Assembly: GCA_018061965.1 (NCBI GenBank)
Contig: JAGOTG010000001.1
Span: forward strand, 142,155 to 206,154
Source: Legionellaceae bacterium
Lineage (GTDB): Bacteria; Pseudomonadota; Gammaproteobacteria; Legionellales; Legionellaceae
DNA: 64,000 nt
Reading direction: 5' to 3'
Shown here: positions 18,104-27,477 of the stretch, piece after piece
How positions within the stretch are numbered: the stretch's first letter is position 1
Layout: each line of letters begins with the position of its first letter
Notes under the pieces: generated by a model
Databases searched by the model: none
Seen by the model: only the letters and a program-made list of their open reading frames with translations
Told to the model about the DNA's origin: nothing
Made by a program: the position numbers and the translations under genes

Positions 18104-19257
18104 GTTTTAGAATTGATACACAGGACTTACCCCTACCAGCCACGCTCTCAGATGTTCAAGAGTTTACAGTGTCTTCTACCCCTAGACCTTACCAAGTAAA
18201 GCTGGATGAGTCTCCAGACCCTTGTATCAGCATTCAAGCACAATTGGACACTCATGCTAAGAATATTTTAATTATTGATCAGAAGGTTTATGCTTTATAC
18301 GGAAAAAATATTGATTGGCCGGATAATAGAATATTCCAAATACCTGCGACGGAAGTATTTAAAGGGATGGAAGGTGTGTTGGCATTGTATGATTTTTTGC
18401 ATCAGCATCAGATTACCAAAGGCGAAACATTCGTAGTCGTGGGTGGCGGGATCACGCAAGATATGAGTGCATTTGTAGCAGCTACGTATAAACGTGGCAT
18501 AAATTGGGTATATTTTCCTACGACGTTATTGGCCATGTCAGATTCGTGCATTGGTGGTAAAGCGGGGGTGAATTATCGGGGGTCTAAAAATCAATTGGCA
18601 TTATTTTCTGCTCCCCAAGCCGTAATGATTAATACGGAGTTTCTGCGAACCTTAGCCGCAAAAGATATTCAGTCTGGTTTGGGAGAGATATTAAAATTAT
18701 GTATCACTGGTGGAAAACATTTGGTTGACTTTTTCCAACAATCCGTACAATTTTGCACAGCAAAGCATTTCGACTGTTTTAAACCGTTAATTATGAACGC
18801 TTTGGCTGTGAAGCGTGCAGTGATTGAGGTAGATGAGTTTGAGCAAAATATTCGTAAAGGTCTCAATTATGGCCATACCATAGGGCATGTGATCGAAGCG
18901 ATGACTGATTATGCAATTCCTCACGGCATTGCAGTGGTCATTGGGATGATGATTGTGAATCAACTGAGCTTTGATCAAGGACTGTTAGCGCGCGAAGATT
19001 GCCTTACAATCAATGGTGTCTGTTTCAGTTTGATTGATGAAGAAAGTCGTCAACTATTAAAAACACTCGACATCCAGGACATGATGGTTCGTTTACAACA
19101 AGATAAAAAAGTTTCGGGCGACAAAGTGACCATGATTATGCTTTTGGCTCCTGGGCATTTGGGGTTTGTAAAACTGACTATGAATGCTGATTTACAGCGA
19201 AGCCTGTGGAGCGCGTGTGAGCAACTGGGTCTTATGGATACAGTTGCTATATCTTAA
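18100..19257 (+). CDS. 3-dehydroquinate-synthase-like sugar phosphate cyclase
   Basis: Member of the dehydroquinate synthase superfamily (385 aa), metal- and NAD-dependent enzymes that cyclise sugar phosphates. Seen are GGGITQDMSAFVAATYKRG, PTTLLAMSDSCIGGKAGVN and the metal ligands: Glu in GLGEILKL, His in LNYGHTIGHVIE and His in IPHG. Compared with AroB the GD of the NAD site is replaced by QD and it carries an N-terminal extension of about 45 residues. Its place at the end of a CDP-sugar operon, coupled to an SDR, argues for a cyclitol or modified-sugar role over aromatic synthesis. It could still be a second AroB; substrate unknown. Confidence 0.78.
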   Translation: MSFRIDTQDLPLPATLSDVQEFTVSSTPRPYQVKLDESPDPCISIQAQLDTHAKNILIIDQKVYALYGKNIDWPDNRIFQIPATEVFKGMEGVLALYDFLHQHQITKGETFVVVGGGITQDMSAFVAATYKRGINWVYFPTTLLAMSDSCIGGKAGVNYRGSKNQLALFSAPQAVMINTEFLRTLAAKDIQSGLGEILKLCITGGKHLVDFFQQSVQFCTAKHFDCFKPLIMNALAVKRAVIEVDEFEQNIRKGLNYGHTIGHVIEAMTDYAIPHGIAVVIGMMIVNQLSFDQGLLAREDCLTINGVCFSLIDEESRQLLKTLDIQDMMVRLQQDKKVSGDKVTMIMLLAPGHLGFVKLTMNADLQRSLWSACEQLGLMDTVAIS

Positions 19258-19278
19258 TTAAGATGTTCTTTATCTCGA

Positions 19279-20001
19279 TCACAGATTGAAGGTATATACG
19301 TTCACAAAAGCAGCAAAACGTCCGGTGGGCCCTTGGAAATCGATGACTTCCTCACCATCAACATCATCCACTCCGTGAATAATTTGGCCGCCGTCAAACA
19401 ATATGACGTCTCCGAAACTTTCTGGTGTTTCAAAAAAATGTTTTTCTTGGGAGTCTTTAGGTACTATAAACCCTCCGCCAGTTTTGAAGTCTTCTCCGCG
19501 TATAGAGAGGGGTATCATGATTTGTAAAAAAGGAAAACCTGATTTTTCTAGAGCTTTAGGAAAATGAGTATCTTTATGTGCCATCATAAAGCCACCACCA
19601 CTTGGATAATGATGGATACGACATGCATTCCAAAATAAATCCCGTTCTGGGCATGAGCCAAAATCCGTTGGCAGATTAAGCAAAGAATTACGCATTTGAA
19701 TCATTTTAGAAAACAGGGTTTTTAAATGAGAAAATCGATTGTGGTGCTCATGAAAATAAACGGTTTGCAAAAACTGGGCATAGGCCTCACCCAACCCATT
19801 GCGAGATCCCACTGCGAGTTTGCGCCAAGGATTACTTTGTAAATCAAAGGGTGTGAATTTCTCTCTAGGGGCGTGTAACGGTAATTTTTGAAATAATTCT
19901 AAATATTCATGACGTGCATTTGAGATAGTGTCATAAAAACTCATGTCTTTCAGGACATAAAACCCTCGATTTTGTAATTCGGACTCAATATTTATATTCA
20001 T
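19279..20001 (-). CDS. putative 2-oxoglutarate/Fe(II)-dependent oxygenase
   Basis: Soluble protein of 240 aa with the features of non-haem iron oxygenases: an H-x-D pair at His142 and Asp144 (AHKDTHFP), a distal His209 (IIHG) and a possible 2-oxoglutarate-binding Arg228 (GRFAAF), in the order and spacing of the double-stranded beta-helix fold. The enzyme probably hydroxylates a sugar or other small molecule. It stands alone on the minus strand between two plus-strand nucleotide-sugar operons, 21 bases tail-to-tail with the cyclase gene and divergent from rfbA. Assignment rests on the motif pattern. Confidence 0.6.
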   Translation of the reverse strand: MNINIESELQNRGFYVLKDMSFYDTISNARHEYLELFQKLPLHAPREKFTPFDLQSNPWRKLAVGSRNGLGEAYAQFLQTVYFHEHHNRFSHLKTLFSKMIQMRNSLLNLPTDFGSCPERDLFWNACRIHHYPSGGGFMMAHKDTHFPKALEKSGFPFLQIMIPLSIRGEDFKTGGGFIVPKDSQEKHFFETPESFGDVILFDGGQIIHGVDDVDGEEVIDFQGPTGRFAAFVNVYTFNL

Positions 20002-20161
20002 TGAAAGTTTATAATTGTTCTAGAGTATTTTGGAATCATATATGTACCTGCCTGCAGTATTGAAAGACTATGATTTTAGATATTGAACGTTCATGCTGAA
20101 ATTGTATTTGCTTCAAAAATAATATGATGATATTAATGCAATTTTTACATTAAGAAATAAG

Positions 20162-21082
20162 ATGACTAAAAGAAAGGGAATTATTTTAGCTGGGGGATTA
20201 GGTACGCGGCTACGACCCATGACATTACCTATCAGCAAACATTTGCTGCATGTTTATGATAAACCTATGATTTATTATTCACTGTCTTTGTTAATGTTCG
20301 CAGGAATCCGCGAAATTTTACTGATTTCAACCAAACATGATCTGAATACCTATCGGCGTTTATTGGGTGATGGTCAGGATTGGGGGCTGACTATAGATTA
20401 TCAAATCCAAGAGGAGCCTGCAGGCATAGCACAAGCTTTTATTTTAGGCGAACAATTTATTGGAGATGCTGCAGTGAGTTTGGTATTAGGCGATAATATT
20501 TTGTATGGCGATGGATTACCTACGTTGCTAGGAAGTGCTGCGATGCAAACTGAGGGTGCAACGATATTTGGTTCTATTGTCCGGGACCCGCAACGTTATG
20601 GTATTATCAGTTTTTCAGAAGATGGAAAAGTGCTGGATATTGAAGAGAAACCGCAAAATCCTCAATCTAATTATGCTGCGATTGGTTTATATTTTTACGA
20701 TAACAAAGTAGTAGAGTATGCAAAATCGTTACGGCCATCCAAGCGTGGCGAATTGGAAATCACTGATATTAATCGGATGTATTTGCAAACTGATCAATTA
20801 AATGTTCGGGTATTAGGGCGAGGTATGGCCTGGTTTGATGCTGGAACAGCTAAGTCTTTATTGGATGCGTCTAATTATTTTTATTCTTTAGAAGATAGGC
20901 AAGGATTAAAAGCATGTTGCCCAGAGGAGATTGCTTGGCGCGCTAATTATATTGATGAGGTGACTCTAAATAAGTTGGCAAAAAAAATAGGCTCTAATGA
21001 GTATGGCTCGTATTTAATGTCTTTAATAGAAAAAAAATCTATACCACATCTTCCGTTACTCCATAAAGAAGAATTTGTATGA
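20162..21082 (+). CDS. rfbA: glucose-1-phosphate thymidylyltransferase
   Basis: First enzyme of dTDP-sugar synthesis, making dTDP-glucose from dTTP and glucose-1-phosphate. The N-terminus GIILAGGLGTRLRPMTLPISKHLLHVYDKP is diagnostic, with LVLGDNILYG as the metal-binding region and the GMAWFDAGT motif near the C-terminus. 306 aa, normal. It overlaps rfbB by ATGA. rfbC and rfbD, needed to finish dTDP-rhamnose, are at 55693-57155 and not adjacent. Confidence 0.95.
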   Translation: MTKRKGIILAGGLGTRLRPMTLPISKHLLHVYDKPMIYYSLSLLMFAGIREILLISTKHDLNTYRRLLGDGQDWGLTIDYQIQEEPAGIAQAFILGEQFIGDAAVSLVLGDNILYGDGLPTLLGSAAMQTEGATIFGSIVRDPQRYGIISFSEDGKVLDIEEKPQNPQSNYAAIGLYFYDNKVVEYAKSLRPSKRGELEITDINRMYLQTDQLNVRVLGRGMAWFDAGTAKSLLDASNYFYSLEDRQGLKACCPEEIAWRANYIDEVTLNKLAKKIGSNEYGSYLMSLIEKKSIPHLPLLHKEEFV

Positions 21083-22155
21083 CAATTTTAGTGACCGGAG
21101 GCGCTGGATTTATTGGCAGTAATTTTATTTTGCAGTGGCTAAATCATTCTTCGGAATCAGTCATTAATTTAGACAAGCTCACCTATAGTGGCAATCTGAC
21201 GAACCTTAAGTCTATCGAACACGATGAACGTTATGTTTTTGTAGAAGCTGATATTCTCAATAAAGATCTCGTAAAAAACTTATTAGGGCAATATAAAATC
21301 AGAGCAATTATTCATTTTGCAGCTGAAAGTCATGTTGACCGTGCTATTCATAGTCCAGATATATTCATCCAAACTAATATTAACGGGACGTTTCAATTGT
21401 TAGAGGCGGCATTGACATATTGGAAGCAATTACCGGCGCTAGCTCAGCAAGCCTTTCGATTTGTACATATTTCAACCGATGAAGTGTACGGAGAACTGAA
21501 GAATGCTGAGGCTCCTTTTCAAGAAACCACTTCCTATGCGCCTAATAGTCCCTACTCGGCGAGCAAAGCTGCGTCAGATCATCTGGTTCGTGCTTATCAC
21601 CGTACCTACGGATTACCGGTATTGATAACAAATTGTTCTAATAATTATGGTCCCTACCAATACCCAGAAAAGTTAATCCCGATGTGCATTCAGAAAGCGC
21701 TTAGTGGACAACCGATTCCAATTTATGGTGATGGATTGCAAATAAGAGATTGGTTATATGTAACGGATCATTGTGCTGCTATTGAACGCGTTTTGGAAGA
21801 TGGGAAAATCGGAGAAAAGTATAATATTGGTGGGCTGAATGAACAAAAAAATATAGATTTGATTCAAATTATTTGCTCATTGTTAGATCGAAAGTTTCCG
21901 CGCAATGATGGGCGCTCATATTATGAGCAGATTATTCATGTCCAAGATCGGCCCGGCCATGATTTTCGTTATGCGATTGACATCACTAAGATCCAAACAG
22001 AATTACACTGGCAACCTCAAGAAACTTTTGTAACGGGTATTGAAAAAACAGTGGATTGGTATTTAGCCCATCCAAATTGGATGAGTGCTGTTATTGAGAA
22101 ATGCGCAGGACAAATACTGGATCACAACACAACTTACACTGAAATTTGTCTTTAG
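21079..22155 (+). CDS. rfbB: dTDP-glucose 4,6-dehydratase
   Basis: Produces dTDP-4-keto-6-deoxyglucose, the branch point for rhamnose and for the amino sugar made by the neighbouring aminotransferase. NAD motif TGGAGFIGSNF, catalytic HISTDEVYGEL and Y-x3-K YSASK, followed by NNYGPYQYPEKLIP, are all as in RfbB/RmlB. 358 aa, normal. It is coupled to rfbA and convergent with the aminotransferase gene. Confidence 0.96.
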   Translation: MTILVTGGAGFIGSNFILQWLNHSSESVINLDKLTYSGNLTNLKSIEHDERYVFVEADILNKDLVKNLLGQYKIRAIIHFAAESHVDRAIHSPDIFIQTNINGTFQLLEAALTYWKQLPALAQQAFRFVHISTDEVYGELKNAEAPFQETTSYAPNSPYSASKAASDHLVRAYHRTYGLPVLITNCSNNYGPYQYPEKLIPMCIQKALSGQPIPIYGDGLQIRDWLYVTDHCAAIERVLEDGKIGEKYNIGGLNEQKNIDLIQIICSLLDRKFPRNDGRSYYEQIIHVQDRPGHDFRYAIDITKIQTELHWQPQETFVTGIEKTVDWYLAHPNWMSAVIEKCAGQILDHNTTYTEICL

Positions 22156-22197
22156 GTTCGAGCTAGAACGGGAAGTTATTTCTGGCTCGTTCCTTAA

Positions 22198-23400
22198 TTA
22201 ATTTGCTGCAGTCATGAGGGTGGTATCGCGATGATTTGTTGAGCAGTATGCAATGCATTGCGTTAATGTTTCAACGATGCGCTCTTGTTGCTTCTCTGTC
22301 AAACCAACCCACAGAGGTAAACGAATAATTTGTTCAGAAAGATGACTTGTGATTTCCATGGCTCCCGGTGTTCGACCAAATCGTTGTCCAGCAGGTGAGG
22401 AATGAAGCGGTACGTAGTGAGATTGCGCTTGAATGCCTTGTTTTTTTAGGTGGGCTAATAGGGCATGCCGATTGATGGATGGCGGTAATAGCGCATAATA
22501 TAAATGTGCATTATGCTCACACCCAGCAGGGATAATGGGACGGCGTATTATCTCCATTTTTTCTAAGGGTGCTAAAAGTTCATGATAATAATTCCAGATT
22601 TTTAGACGTTGTTGAGTGATGTTTTGGGCTGATTCTAATTGTGCGGCTAAAAATGCGGCAATAATTTCTCCGGGTAAATAGGATGAGCCCAGATCTTGCC
22701 AAGTGTACTTATCGGTTTCGCCTTTTAAAAACTGACTTCTATTGGTCCCTTTTTCCCAAAGAATTTCAGCGCGCGATCCGTAGGTTGGTTTGTTGATTAA
22801 CAATGCGCCCCCTTCGCCACTGATTACATTTTTGGTTGCGTGAAAGCTGAATGCCCCCAAATCACCAATAGAGCCTAACGCCTTTCCATTATAATTTGCC
22901 ATCACGCCTTGCGCGGCGTCTTCAATCGTTATGAGTTGATGTTGTCTTGCAACAGCGTTAATCTTTTCCATAGCGCAAGCAACCCCTGCATAATGCACAG
23001 GTACAATGGCTTTTGTCTTGGGTGTAATCGCTGCTTCGAGTAATTTTTCGTCTAAATTCAAAGTATCTTCTCGAATATCTACAAAGACGGGGATGCCGCC
23101 ACGTAATACAAATGCATTAGCAGTAGAAACAAACGTGTACGAGGGCATAATGATTTCGTCCCCTGGCTGAATATTTGCTAACAAGGCAGCCATTTCAAGG
23201 GCGGCTGTACAAGAATGGACCAGAAGTGCTTTGTGACATAAAGTTTGTCTTTCAAGCCAATCCTGACAGTGTTTTGTAAAGGGGCCATTGCCAGAAAATA
23301 CTGCATCTGCATGGGCTTCCAGAATATAAGCCATTTCATTTCCCGTAACATATGGGCGATTGAAAGGAATTTTTTCATTGCATTCAATTGTGTTGGGCAT
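22198..23400 (-). CDS. wecE: dTDP-4-amino-4,6-dideoxygalactose transaminase (WecE/RffA-like)
   Basis: PLP-dependent sugar aminotransferase that converts dTDP-4-keto-6-deoxyglucose to dTDP-4-amino-4,6-dideoxygalactose (dTDP-Fuc4N). It follows WecE closely along its length: IPFNRP near the start, SCTAALEMAALL, IMPSYTFVSTANAFVLR, PVHYAGVAC, DAAQGVM, the PLP lysine Lys190 in FHATKN and GTNRSQF. It has about 10 extra residues at the N-terminus and a short C-terminal extension (400 aa). Convergent to rfbB, whose product is its substrate. Amino-group modification could come from the NeuD-like transferase at 28955 or the acyl cassette (inference). Confidence 0.92.
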   Translation of the reverse strand: MPNTIECNEKIPFNRPYVTGNEMAYILEAHADAVFSGNGPFTKHCQDWLERQTLCHKALLVHSCTAALEMAALLANIQPGDEIIMPSYTFVSTANAFVLRGGIPVFVDIREDTLNLDEKLLEAAITPKTKAIVPVHYAGVACAMEKINAVARQHQLITIEDAAQGVMANYNGKALGSIGDLGAFSFHATKNVISGEGGALLINKPTYGSRAEILWEKGTNRSQFLKGETDKYTWQDLGSSYLPGEIIAAFLAAQLESAQNITQQRLKIWNYYHELLAPLEKMEIIRRPIIPAGCEHNAHLYYALLPPSINRHALLAHLKKQGIQAQSHYVPLHSSPAGQRFGRTPGAMEITSHLSEQIIRLPLWVGLTEKQQERIVETLTQCIAYCSTNHRDTTLMTAAN

Positions 23401-23562
23401 GATTTTTTATTTTTGAGAGGTTCGTTATTAAGGTAAGACCTAGAAAGTCGATACCCATTGGTATTCTCGGAGTATAGCAGTATTTCTATTTGCCACAAAC
23501 TCTAGAAAATCCAAACTAATTCATGCACAATTTGCCACTTATTCAGCGGTGGTATCTAGATT

Positions 23563-24474
23563 ATGCAAATTTCCATTATCAGTACTTTGTATCAATCTGA
23601 GCAATATATTCTGGAGTTTCATAAACGCATAAGTGCGGTTGCAAAAAAGCTAGTGGGAGATGGTTACGAAATTATTTTAGTCAATGACGGATCGCCAGAT
23701 CAATCGCTGGATATCGCCATTCAATTAACAGAACAAGATCCTCATCTTACCCTCATCGATTTGTCCAGAAATTTTGGTCATCACAAAGCCATCATGACCG
23801 GATTGGCTGCTTCACAAGGACAAAGGGTTTTTTTGATAGACAGCGATTTAGAGGAAGAACCAGAGTGGCTAGCAGCATTCTCTACTCAAATGACGCAAGA
23901 AAATTGTGATGTAGTTTATGGTGTCCAGCAGCAACGCAGGGGTGGTTTTTTTGAAAGGATAAGTGGATGGTTTTTTTATCGGATATTTCGCCTCATTACG
24001 GGGGTGTTGCAACCCAACAATATTATGACGGCACGACTTATGTCGCGTCGTTATGTGAATGCACTCTTGCTATTTCAAGAAAGAGAGTTGAACATTGGGG
24101 GGCTGTGGGTGATCGCTGGATTTAGACAAACCAGTTATGTCGCGCAAAAATCGGCCTCTAGTCCAACCACATACAATTTCTCTCGTAAATTTGAGCATGT
24201 AATCACTGCTATTACTTCTTTTAGTAGCCGACCATTGGTTTTCATTTTTTATTCTGGATTGAGCATATTAGGCTCGGCCTTGGGTTTTATAAGTTACCAC
24301 ATTCTTATGTATTATTTCATTGCTGTGCCTTTAAATGGATACACCTCCTTAATTGCGTCCATATGGTTTTTTTCCGGACTAATCATTTTTCTGTTGGGTT
24401 TGCAAAGCATCTATATTTCTAAAATATTTTCTGAAGTCAAAAAACGACCGCACACTATTCGGAGTAACGATTGA
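23563..24474 (+). CDS. GtrB-like family 2 glycosyltransferase with two C-terminal membrane helices
   Basis: Polyprenyl-phosphate-type GT-A glycosyltransferase of 303 aa. The UDP-binding Asp42 is in ILVNDGSPDQS and the metal-binding D-x-D is Asp93-Ser-Asp95 (LIDSDLEEEPEW). DLSRNFGHHKA, typical of the DPM1/GtrB group, is intact. Two membrane helices (about 225-250 and 265-290) anchor it. Such enzymes load a sugar onto undecaprenyl phosphate for later transfer outside. It is the first gene of a plus-strand run and couples to the next gene through TGATG. A degenerate copy lies at 26550. Confidence 0.9.
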   Translation: MQISIISTLYQSEQYILEFHKRISAVAKKLVGDGYEIILVNDGSPDQSLDIAIQLTEQDPHLTLIDLSRNFGHHKAIMTGLAASQGQRVFLIDSDLEEEPEWLAAFSTQMTQENCDVVYGVQQQRRGGFFERISGWFFYRIFRLITGVLQPNNIMTARLMSRRYVNALLLFQERELNIGGLWVIAGFRQTSYVAQKSASSPTTYNFSRKFEHVITAITSFSSRPLVFIFYSGLSILGSALGFISYHILMYYFIAVPLNGYTSLIASIWFFSGLIIFLLGLQSIYISKIFSEVKKRPHTIRSND

Positions 24475-25388
24475 TGAATTCGCAATGGCATAAATTAGGG
24501 TTACTCTATTGTCCAAGCGAAAATAATCGGCACCCGAAGCTATTAACCCACGCCGCAAATCCGGTACCCATTCTGTTGGAAGGAGATATTTATCGTGTTT
24601 TCTATAGCGGCCGGGATAAAGAAAAGCGTTCATCAGTTGGCGCCGTGGATATCGATATTGTAAGACAGGAGATTATCTATGAGCATGCCGCCCCCTTTTT
24701 TGAGCATGGACCCGTAGACAGTTTTTATTCTGATGGCGTCAGTATTGGTAATTTTTATACAGTAGGTAATACAACGTATCTTCTTTTTATGGGATGGCAA
24801 AACCCCGCTCATCAACACTGGTTTGGCAGTATAGGAAGACTAATCCTTCATTCCGATGGGCATTTATCGTTAGATAGCGATACGGCATTTTTACCCACGA
24901 GTAATGTAGACCCAATTAGTCTTTCGTATCCTTGGGTTATTTATAGCCAAGGGCAGTACCATATGTGGTATGGTTCTACAGTAACGTGGGATGCGGGTAA
25001 TCAAGAAATGCTGCATGTCATCAATTACGCGAGTTCAGAGGATGGGCATCATTGGACCAGAAAAGGCGTGTCAGTTCCTTACGAAATAGGCGTTGCGCAA
25101 GCGTTTTCTAGACCGTCTATTCTGCAAGAGCAAGATGGATTAACTATGTGGTTTTCTTATAGAGATGGCACAGGTAAACCCTATCGGATTGGAATGGCAA
25201 AAAGCCAAAACCATCAAGATTGGGTATTACATTTGGAGAAAGTGGGTATCGATGTTTCTGCAACGGGTTGGGACGCTAATATGATAGAATACCCTTTTGT
25301 CCTCACGCATAAAGGGGATAAATACATGTTTTATAATGGTGATGGCTACGGCCGTTCCGGATTTGGACTTGCAAAACAGGACTTATGA
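24474..25388 (+). CDS. beta-propeller, glycosidase-like protein (GH32/43/130-type fold)
   Basis: Protein of 304 aa without signal peptide, showing repeated blade-like units: FYSGRDKEKRSSVGAVDID, LLFMGWQNP, HMWYGSTVTW, MWFSYRDG and MFYNGDGYGRSG. This pattern of aromatic-rich strands ending in Gly/Asp is that of five-bladed beta-propeller glycosidases or phosphorylases. Members of this group in polysaccharide loci are of unclear function; it may be a cytoplasmic glycoside phosphorylase or a transferase. Start is the ATG at 24474 overlapping the preceding stop, with GGAG upstream (the TTG at 24471 is less likely). The next gene overlaps by four bases. Confidence 0.65.
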   Translation: MNSQWHKLGLLYCPSENNRHPKLLTHAANPVPILLEGDIYRVFYSGRDKEKRSSVGAVDIDIVRQEIIYEHAAPFFEHGPVDSFYSDGVSIGNFYTVGNTTYLLFMGWQNPAHQHWFGSIGRLILHSDGHLSLDSDTAFLPTSNVDPISLSYPWVIYSQGQYHMWYGSTVTWDAGNQEMLHVINYASSEDGHHWTRKGVSVPYEIGVAQAFSRPSILQEQDGLTMWFSYRDGTGKPYRIGMAKSQNHQDWVLHLEKVGIDVSATGWDANMIEYPFVLTHKGDKYMFYNGDGYGRSGFGLAKQDL

Positions 25389-25774
25389 TGAATCCCTTGC
25401 TAGATTATCTTTATATCGTCGCAACCATTTGTTTTACCGTATATGGGCAACTAATTTTAAAGTGGCGTGTGGGATTTTATGGTGATCTACCCATAACCAT
25501 GGTAGAAAAATTGAAATTTGTTTTTACCGTTTTGTTTGATCCTTGGATTATCTCAGGATTAGTTGCTGCTTTCTTTGCCTCTTTGGCATGGATTGCTGCC
25601 ATGACGAAATTTGAGCTCAATCATGCTTATCCTTTTATGAGCCTAAATTTTGTTTTAGTATTTATTTTAAGTGGGTTTCTTTTGAGCGAGCCTCTTACGT
25701 TGCAAAGAGGAATCGGGATAGTCTTAATTGTACTTGGAACTGTCGTAACTGCGGGTAGCGGGTTTCCCAAATAG
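25385..25774 (+). CDS. small EamA/SMR-type membrane protein with four helices
   Basis: Protein of 129 aa with four membrane segments (about 8-25, 45-65, 75-95, 105-125), the last in a pattern like small multidrug resistance/EamA half-transporters such as ArnE/ArnF. The stretch [21 protein letters not shown], here split over helix three, resembles that family. In polysaccharide operons such proteins are proposed to flip undecaprenyl-phosphate sugars. That would match the upstream GtrB-like enzyme, which makes such a substrate. It overlaps the preceding gene (ATGA). Confidence 0.65.
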   Translation: MMNPLLDYLYIVATICFTVYGQLILKWRVGFYGDLPITMVEKLKFVFTVLFDPWIISGLVAAFFASLAWIAAMTKFELNHAYPFMSLNFVLVFILSGFLLSEPLTLQRGIGIVLIVLGTVVTAGSGFPK

Positions 25775-25857
25775 GCAGTTTTTCGCTATTTCAAAGTGCG
25801 GCTAATCCATTTATAATAAGACCCTCTCATAGGGTGCCTAGCTGTCGTCAAAAAATC

Positions 25858-26553
25858 ATGAAAAAAATTGCTATTGTTCAATCGAATTACATCCCGTGGA
25901 AAGGTTATTTTGATATGATTGCCGCGGTAGACGAATTTATCTTGTATGATGATATGCAGTACACGCGTCGTGATTGGCGCAATCGTAATTTGATCAAAAC
26001 TCCGCAAGGTTTGCATTGGCTAACTGTTCCTGTCTTGGTCAAAGGAAAGTATCTGCAAAAAATTAGAGATACGGAGGTAGAAGACCAACGCTGGGCCAAT
26101 CAACATTGGCAAACGTTAAAAAGAAATTATCAGCGTACGCCTTATTTTAATGAAGTGGCTGCATGGCTCGAACCTCTTTACCTCGATCAACCATACCGGT
26201 ATTTGTCTGATATTAATCGTCAATTTATTCAAGCTATTTGCATTTATTTGGGGATTCAAACGCGGATCACTAATTCTTGGGATTACGCGAGTACTGAGGG
26301 TAAAACAGAAAGGTTAGCCAATCTTTGTATACAAGCTCATGGCACAGAGTATATCTCCGGGCCTGCAGCAAAAGATTATCTTGATCCTAGCGTATTTAAC
26401 CAGTTGGGTATTCAATTAACTTGGTTTGACTACGATAATTATCCTATTTACTCCCAAAATGGCGATGAATTTAATCATGGAGTTACCATTCTGGATCTGC
26501 TGTTTGCTTGTGGAAAGTCTGCCTCCGATTATATGAAGTATGTTGCGCGATGA
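25858..26553 (+). CDS. WbqC family protein
   Basis: Member of the WbqC family (about 231 aa), often present in O-antigen loci but without proven biochemical function. The N-terminus [20 protein letters not shown] and the following [19 protein letters not shown] are the family signature, and TVPV follows. The frame extends to a GTG at 25834, but the ATG at 25858 begins the conserved block. Its stop overlaps the ATG of the next gene (ATGA). In similar loci WbqC occurs with amino-sugar pathways, consistent with the wecE gene nearby (association only). Confidence 0.85.
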   Translation: MKKIAIVQSNYIPWKGYFDMIAAVDEFILYDDMQYTRRDWRNRNLIKTPQGLHWLTVPVLVKGKYLQKIRDTEVEDQRWANQHWQTLKRNYQRTPYFNEVAAWLEPLYLDQPYRYLSDINRQFIQAICIYLGIQTRITNSWDYASTEGKTERLANLCIQAHGTEYISGPAAKDYLDPSVFNQLGIQLTWFDYDNYPIYSQNGDEFNHGVTILDLLFACGKSASDYMKYVAR

Positions 26554-27473
26554 AGTTTTCAATTGTTTCCGTATTGAACGATCCTGCCATCGATTTCTCT
26601 CATTTTTATCAGCGTATGACACGTGTGATGAGCTCTTTGACAGTTTCTGATTATGAAATCATCATTGTTAACAATTTCGAACAACATCACACAGTTTTTC
26701 AGCAAGATTGGCCGATAGAAGATAATAATCTTGTTTTTATAGATTTGTCGCGAAAATTTGCACTGCCTAATGCCATCATAACGGGTTTGGCTGCTGCCAA
26801 AGGAGACTATACTTTTTTTATTTCTGCAGAGCAGGCTGAAGCACCAGAGTGGTTGTTAGATTTTTTAAAAATTCAGAACGAAACCCAAAGTGATATGGTG
26901 TATGCTAAGTATGTTAAGCACAAAAAAAATACATTTAATCGTATCGTATGTTACTTTTCTCGGCAACTCATGAGAATAGAACCCAATATGAATACCATAC
27001 TTAGTGCACGACTGATGACAAGACGTTATCTCAATGCATTACTTTCTCACAAAGAGCGAGAATTAAATCTCACTGGCTTGTGTGCGCTCACCGGATTTCA
27101 ACAAGACGCTGTATTGCTCAATTTTGATGATGATACATCACAGCTGAAACCTAGTTTGAGTCAAAAAATCAATGGCCTGATTCATACTACAATATCTTTT
27201 AGCAATCGCCCGTTGATACTAGCATTTTATGCCAGCATCGTTATTGTGCTATCCATCGCGTGCTTTATCGGCTACCTGGTGCTGCGCTATTTTTTTGTTG
27301 GAGAATTATTAAGTGGGTATACTTCATTAATTCTTTCAATTTGGTTTTTTTCAGGATTGATTGTTTTTTTTATTGGGGTCCAAGGGCTCTATATCGCAAA
27401 GATATTTTCGGAAATCAAACAAAGGCCGTATACTATTATTCGCCAAATTTATAAACAAGATAAGTCGAGATGA
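26550..27473 (+). CDS. degenerate GtrB-like glycosyltransferase paralogue (catalytic Asp residues lost)
   Basis: Paralogue of the enzyme at 23563, 307 aa, alignable throughout: EIIIVNN / [27 protein letters not shown] / LIDLSRNFGHHKAIMTGLAA, and the same anchor with [16 protein letters not shown]. The two catalytic sites are changed: Asp42 of the nucleotide site is Asn42, and the D-S-D metal site is Ser92-Ala-Glu94. The frame is otherwise intact and the membrane region is well kept. It may be an inactive partner of the active copy or one with changed chemistry. The start ATG overlaps the WbqC stop (ATGA); the longer frame from 26508 is unlikely. Confidence 0.75.
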   Translation: MKFSIVSVLNDPAIDFSHFYQRMTRVMSSLTVSDYEIIIVNNFEQHHTVFQQDWPIEDNNLVFIDLSRKFALPNAIITGLAAAKGDYTFFISAEQAEAPEWLLDFLKIQNETQSDMVYAKYVKHKKNTFNRIVCYFSRQLMRIEPNMNTILSARLMTRRYLNALLSHKERELNLTGLCALTGFQQDAVLLNFDDDTSQLKPSLSQKINGLIHTTISFSNRPLILAFYASIVIVLSIACFIGYLVLRYFFVGELLSGYTSLILSIWFFSGLIVFFIGVQGLYIAKIFSEIKQRPYTIIRQIYKQDKSR

Positions 27474-27477
27474 CTCT

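Noticed and set aside
20100..20161. Promoter TTGCTT - 17 - TATTAA before rfbA
   Set aside because: Only three and four matches to consensus; not distinguishable from chance in AT-rich DNA.
22156..22197. Short inverted repeats between rfbB and wecE as a terminator
   Set aside because: Arms are only 4-5 bp with loose spacing and no T-tract, so chance is a sufficient explanation.
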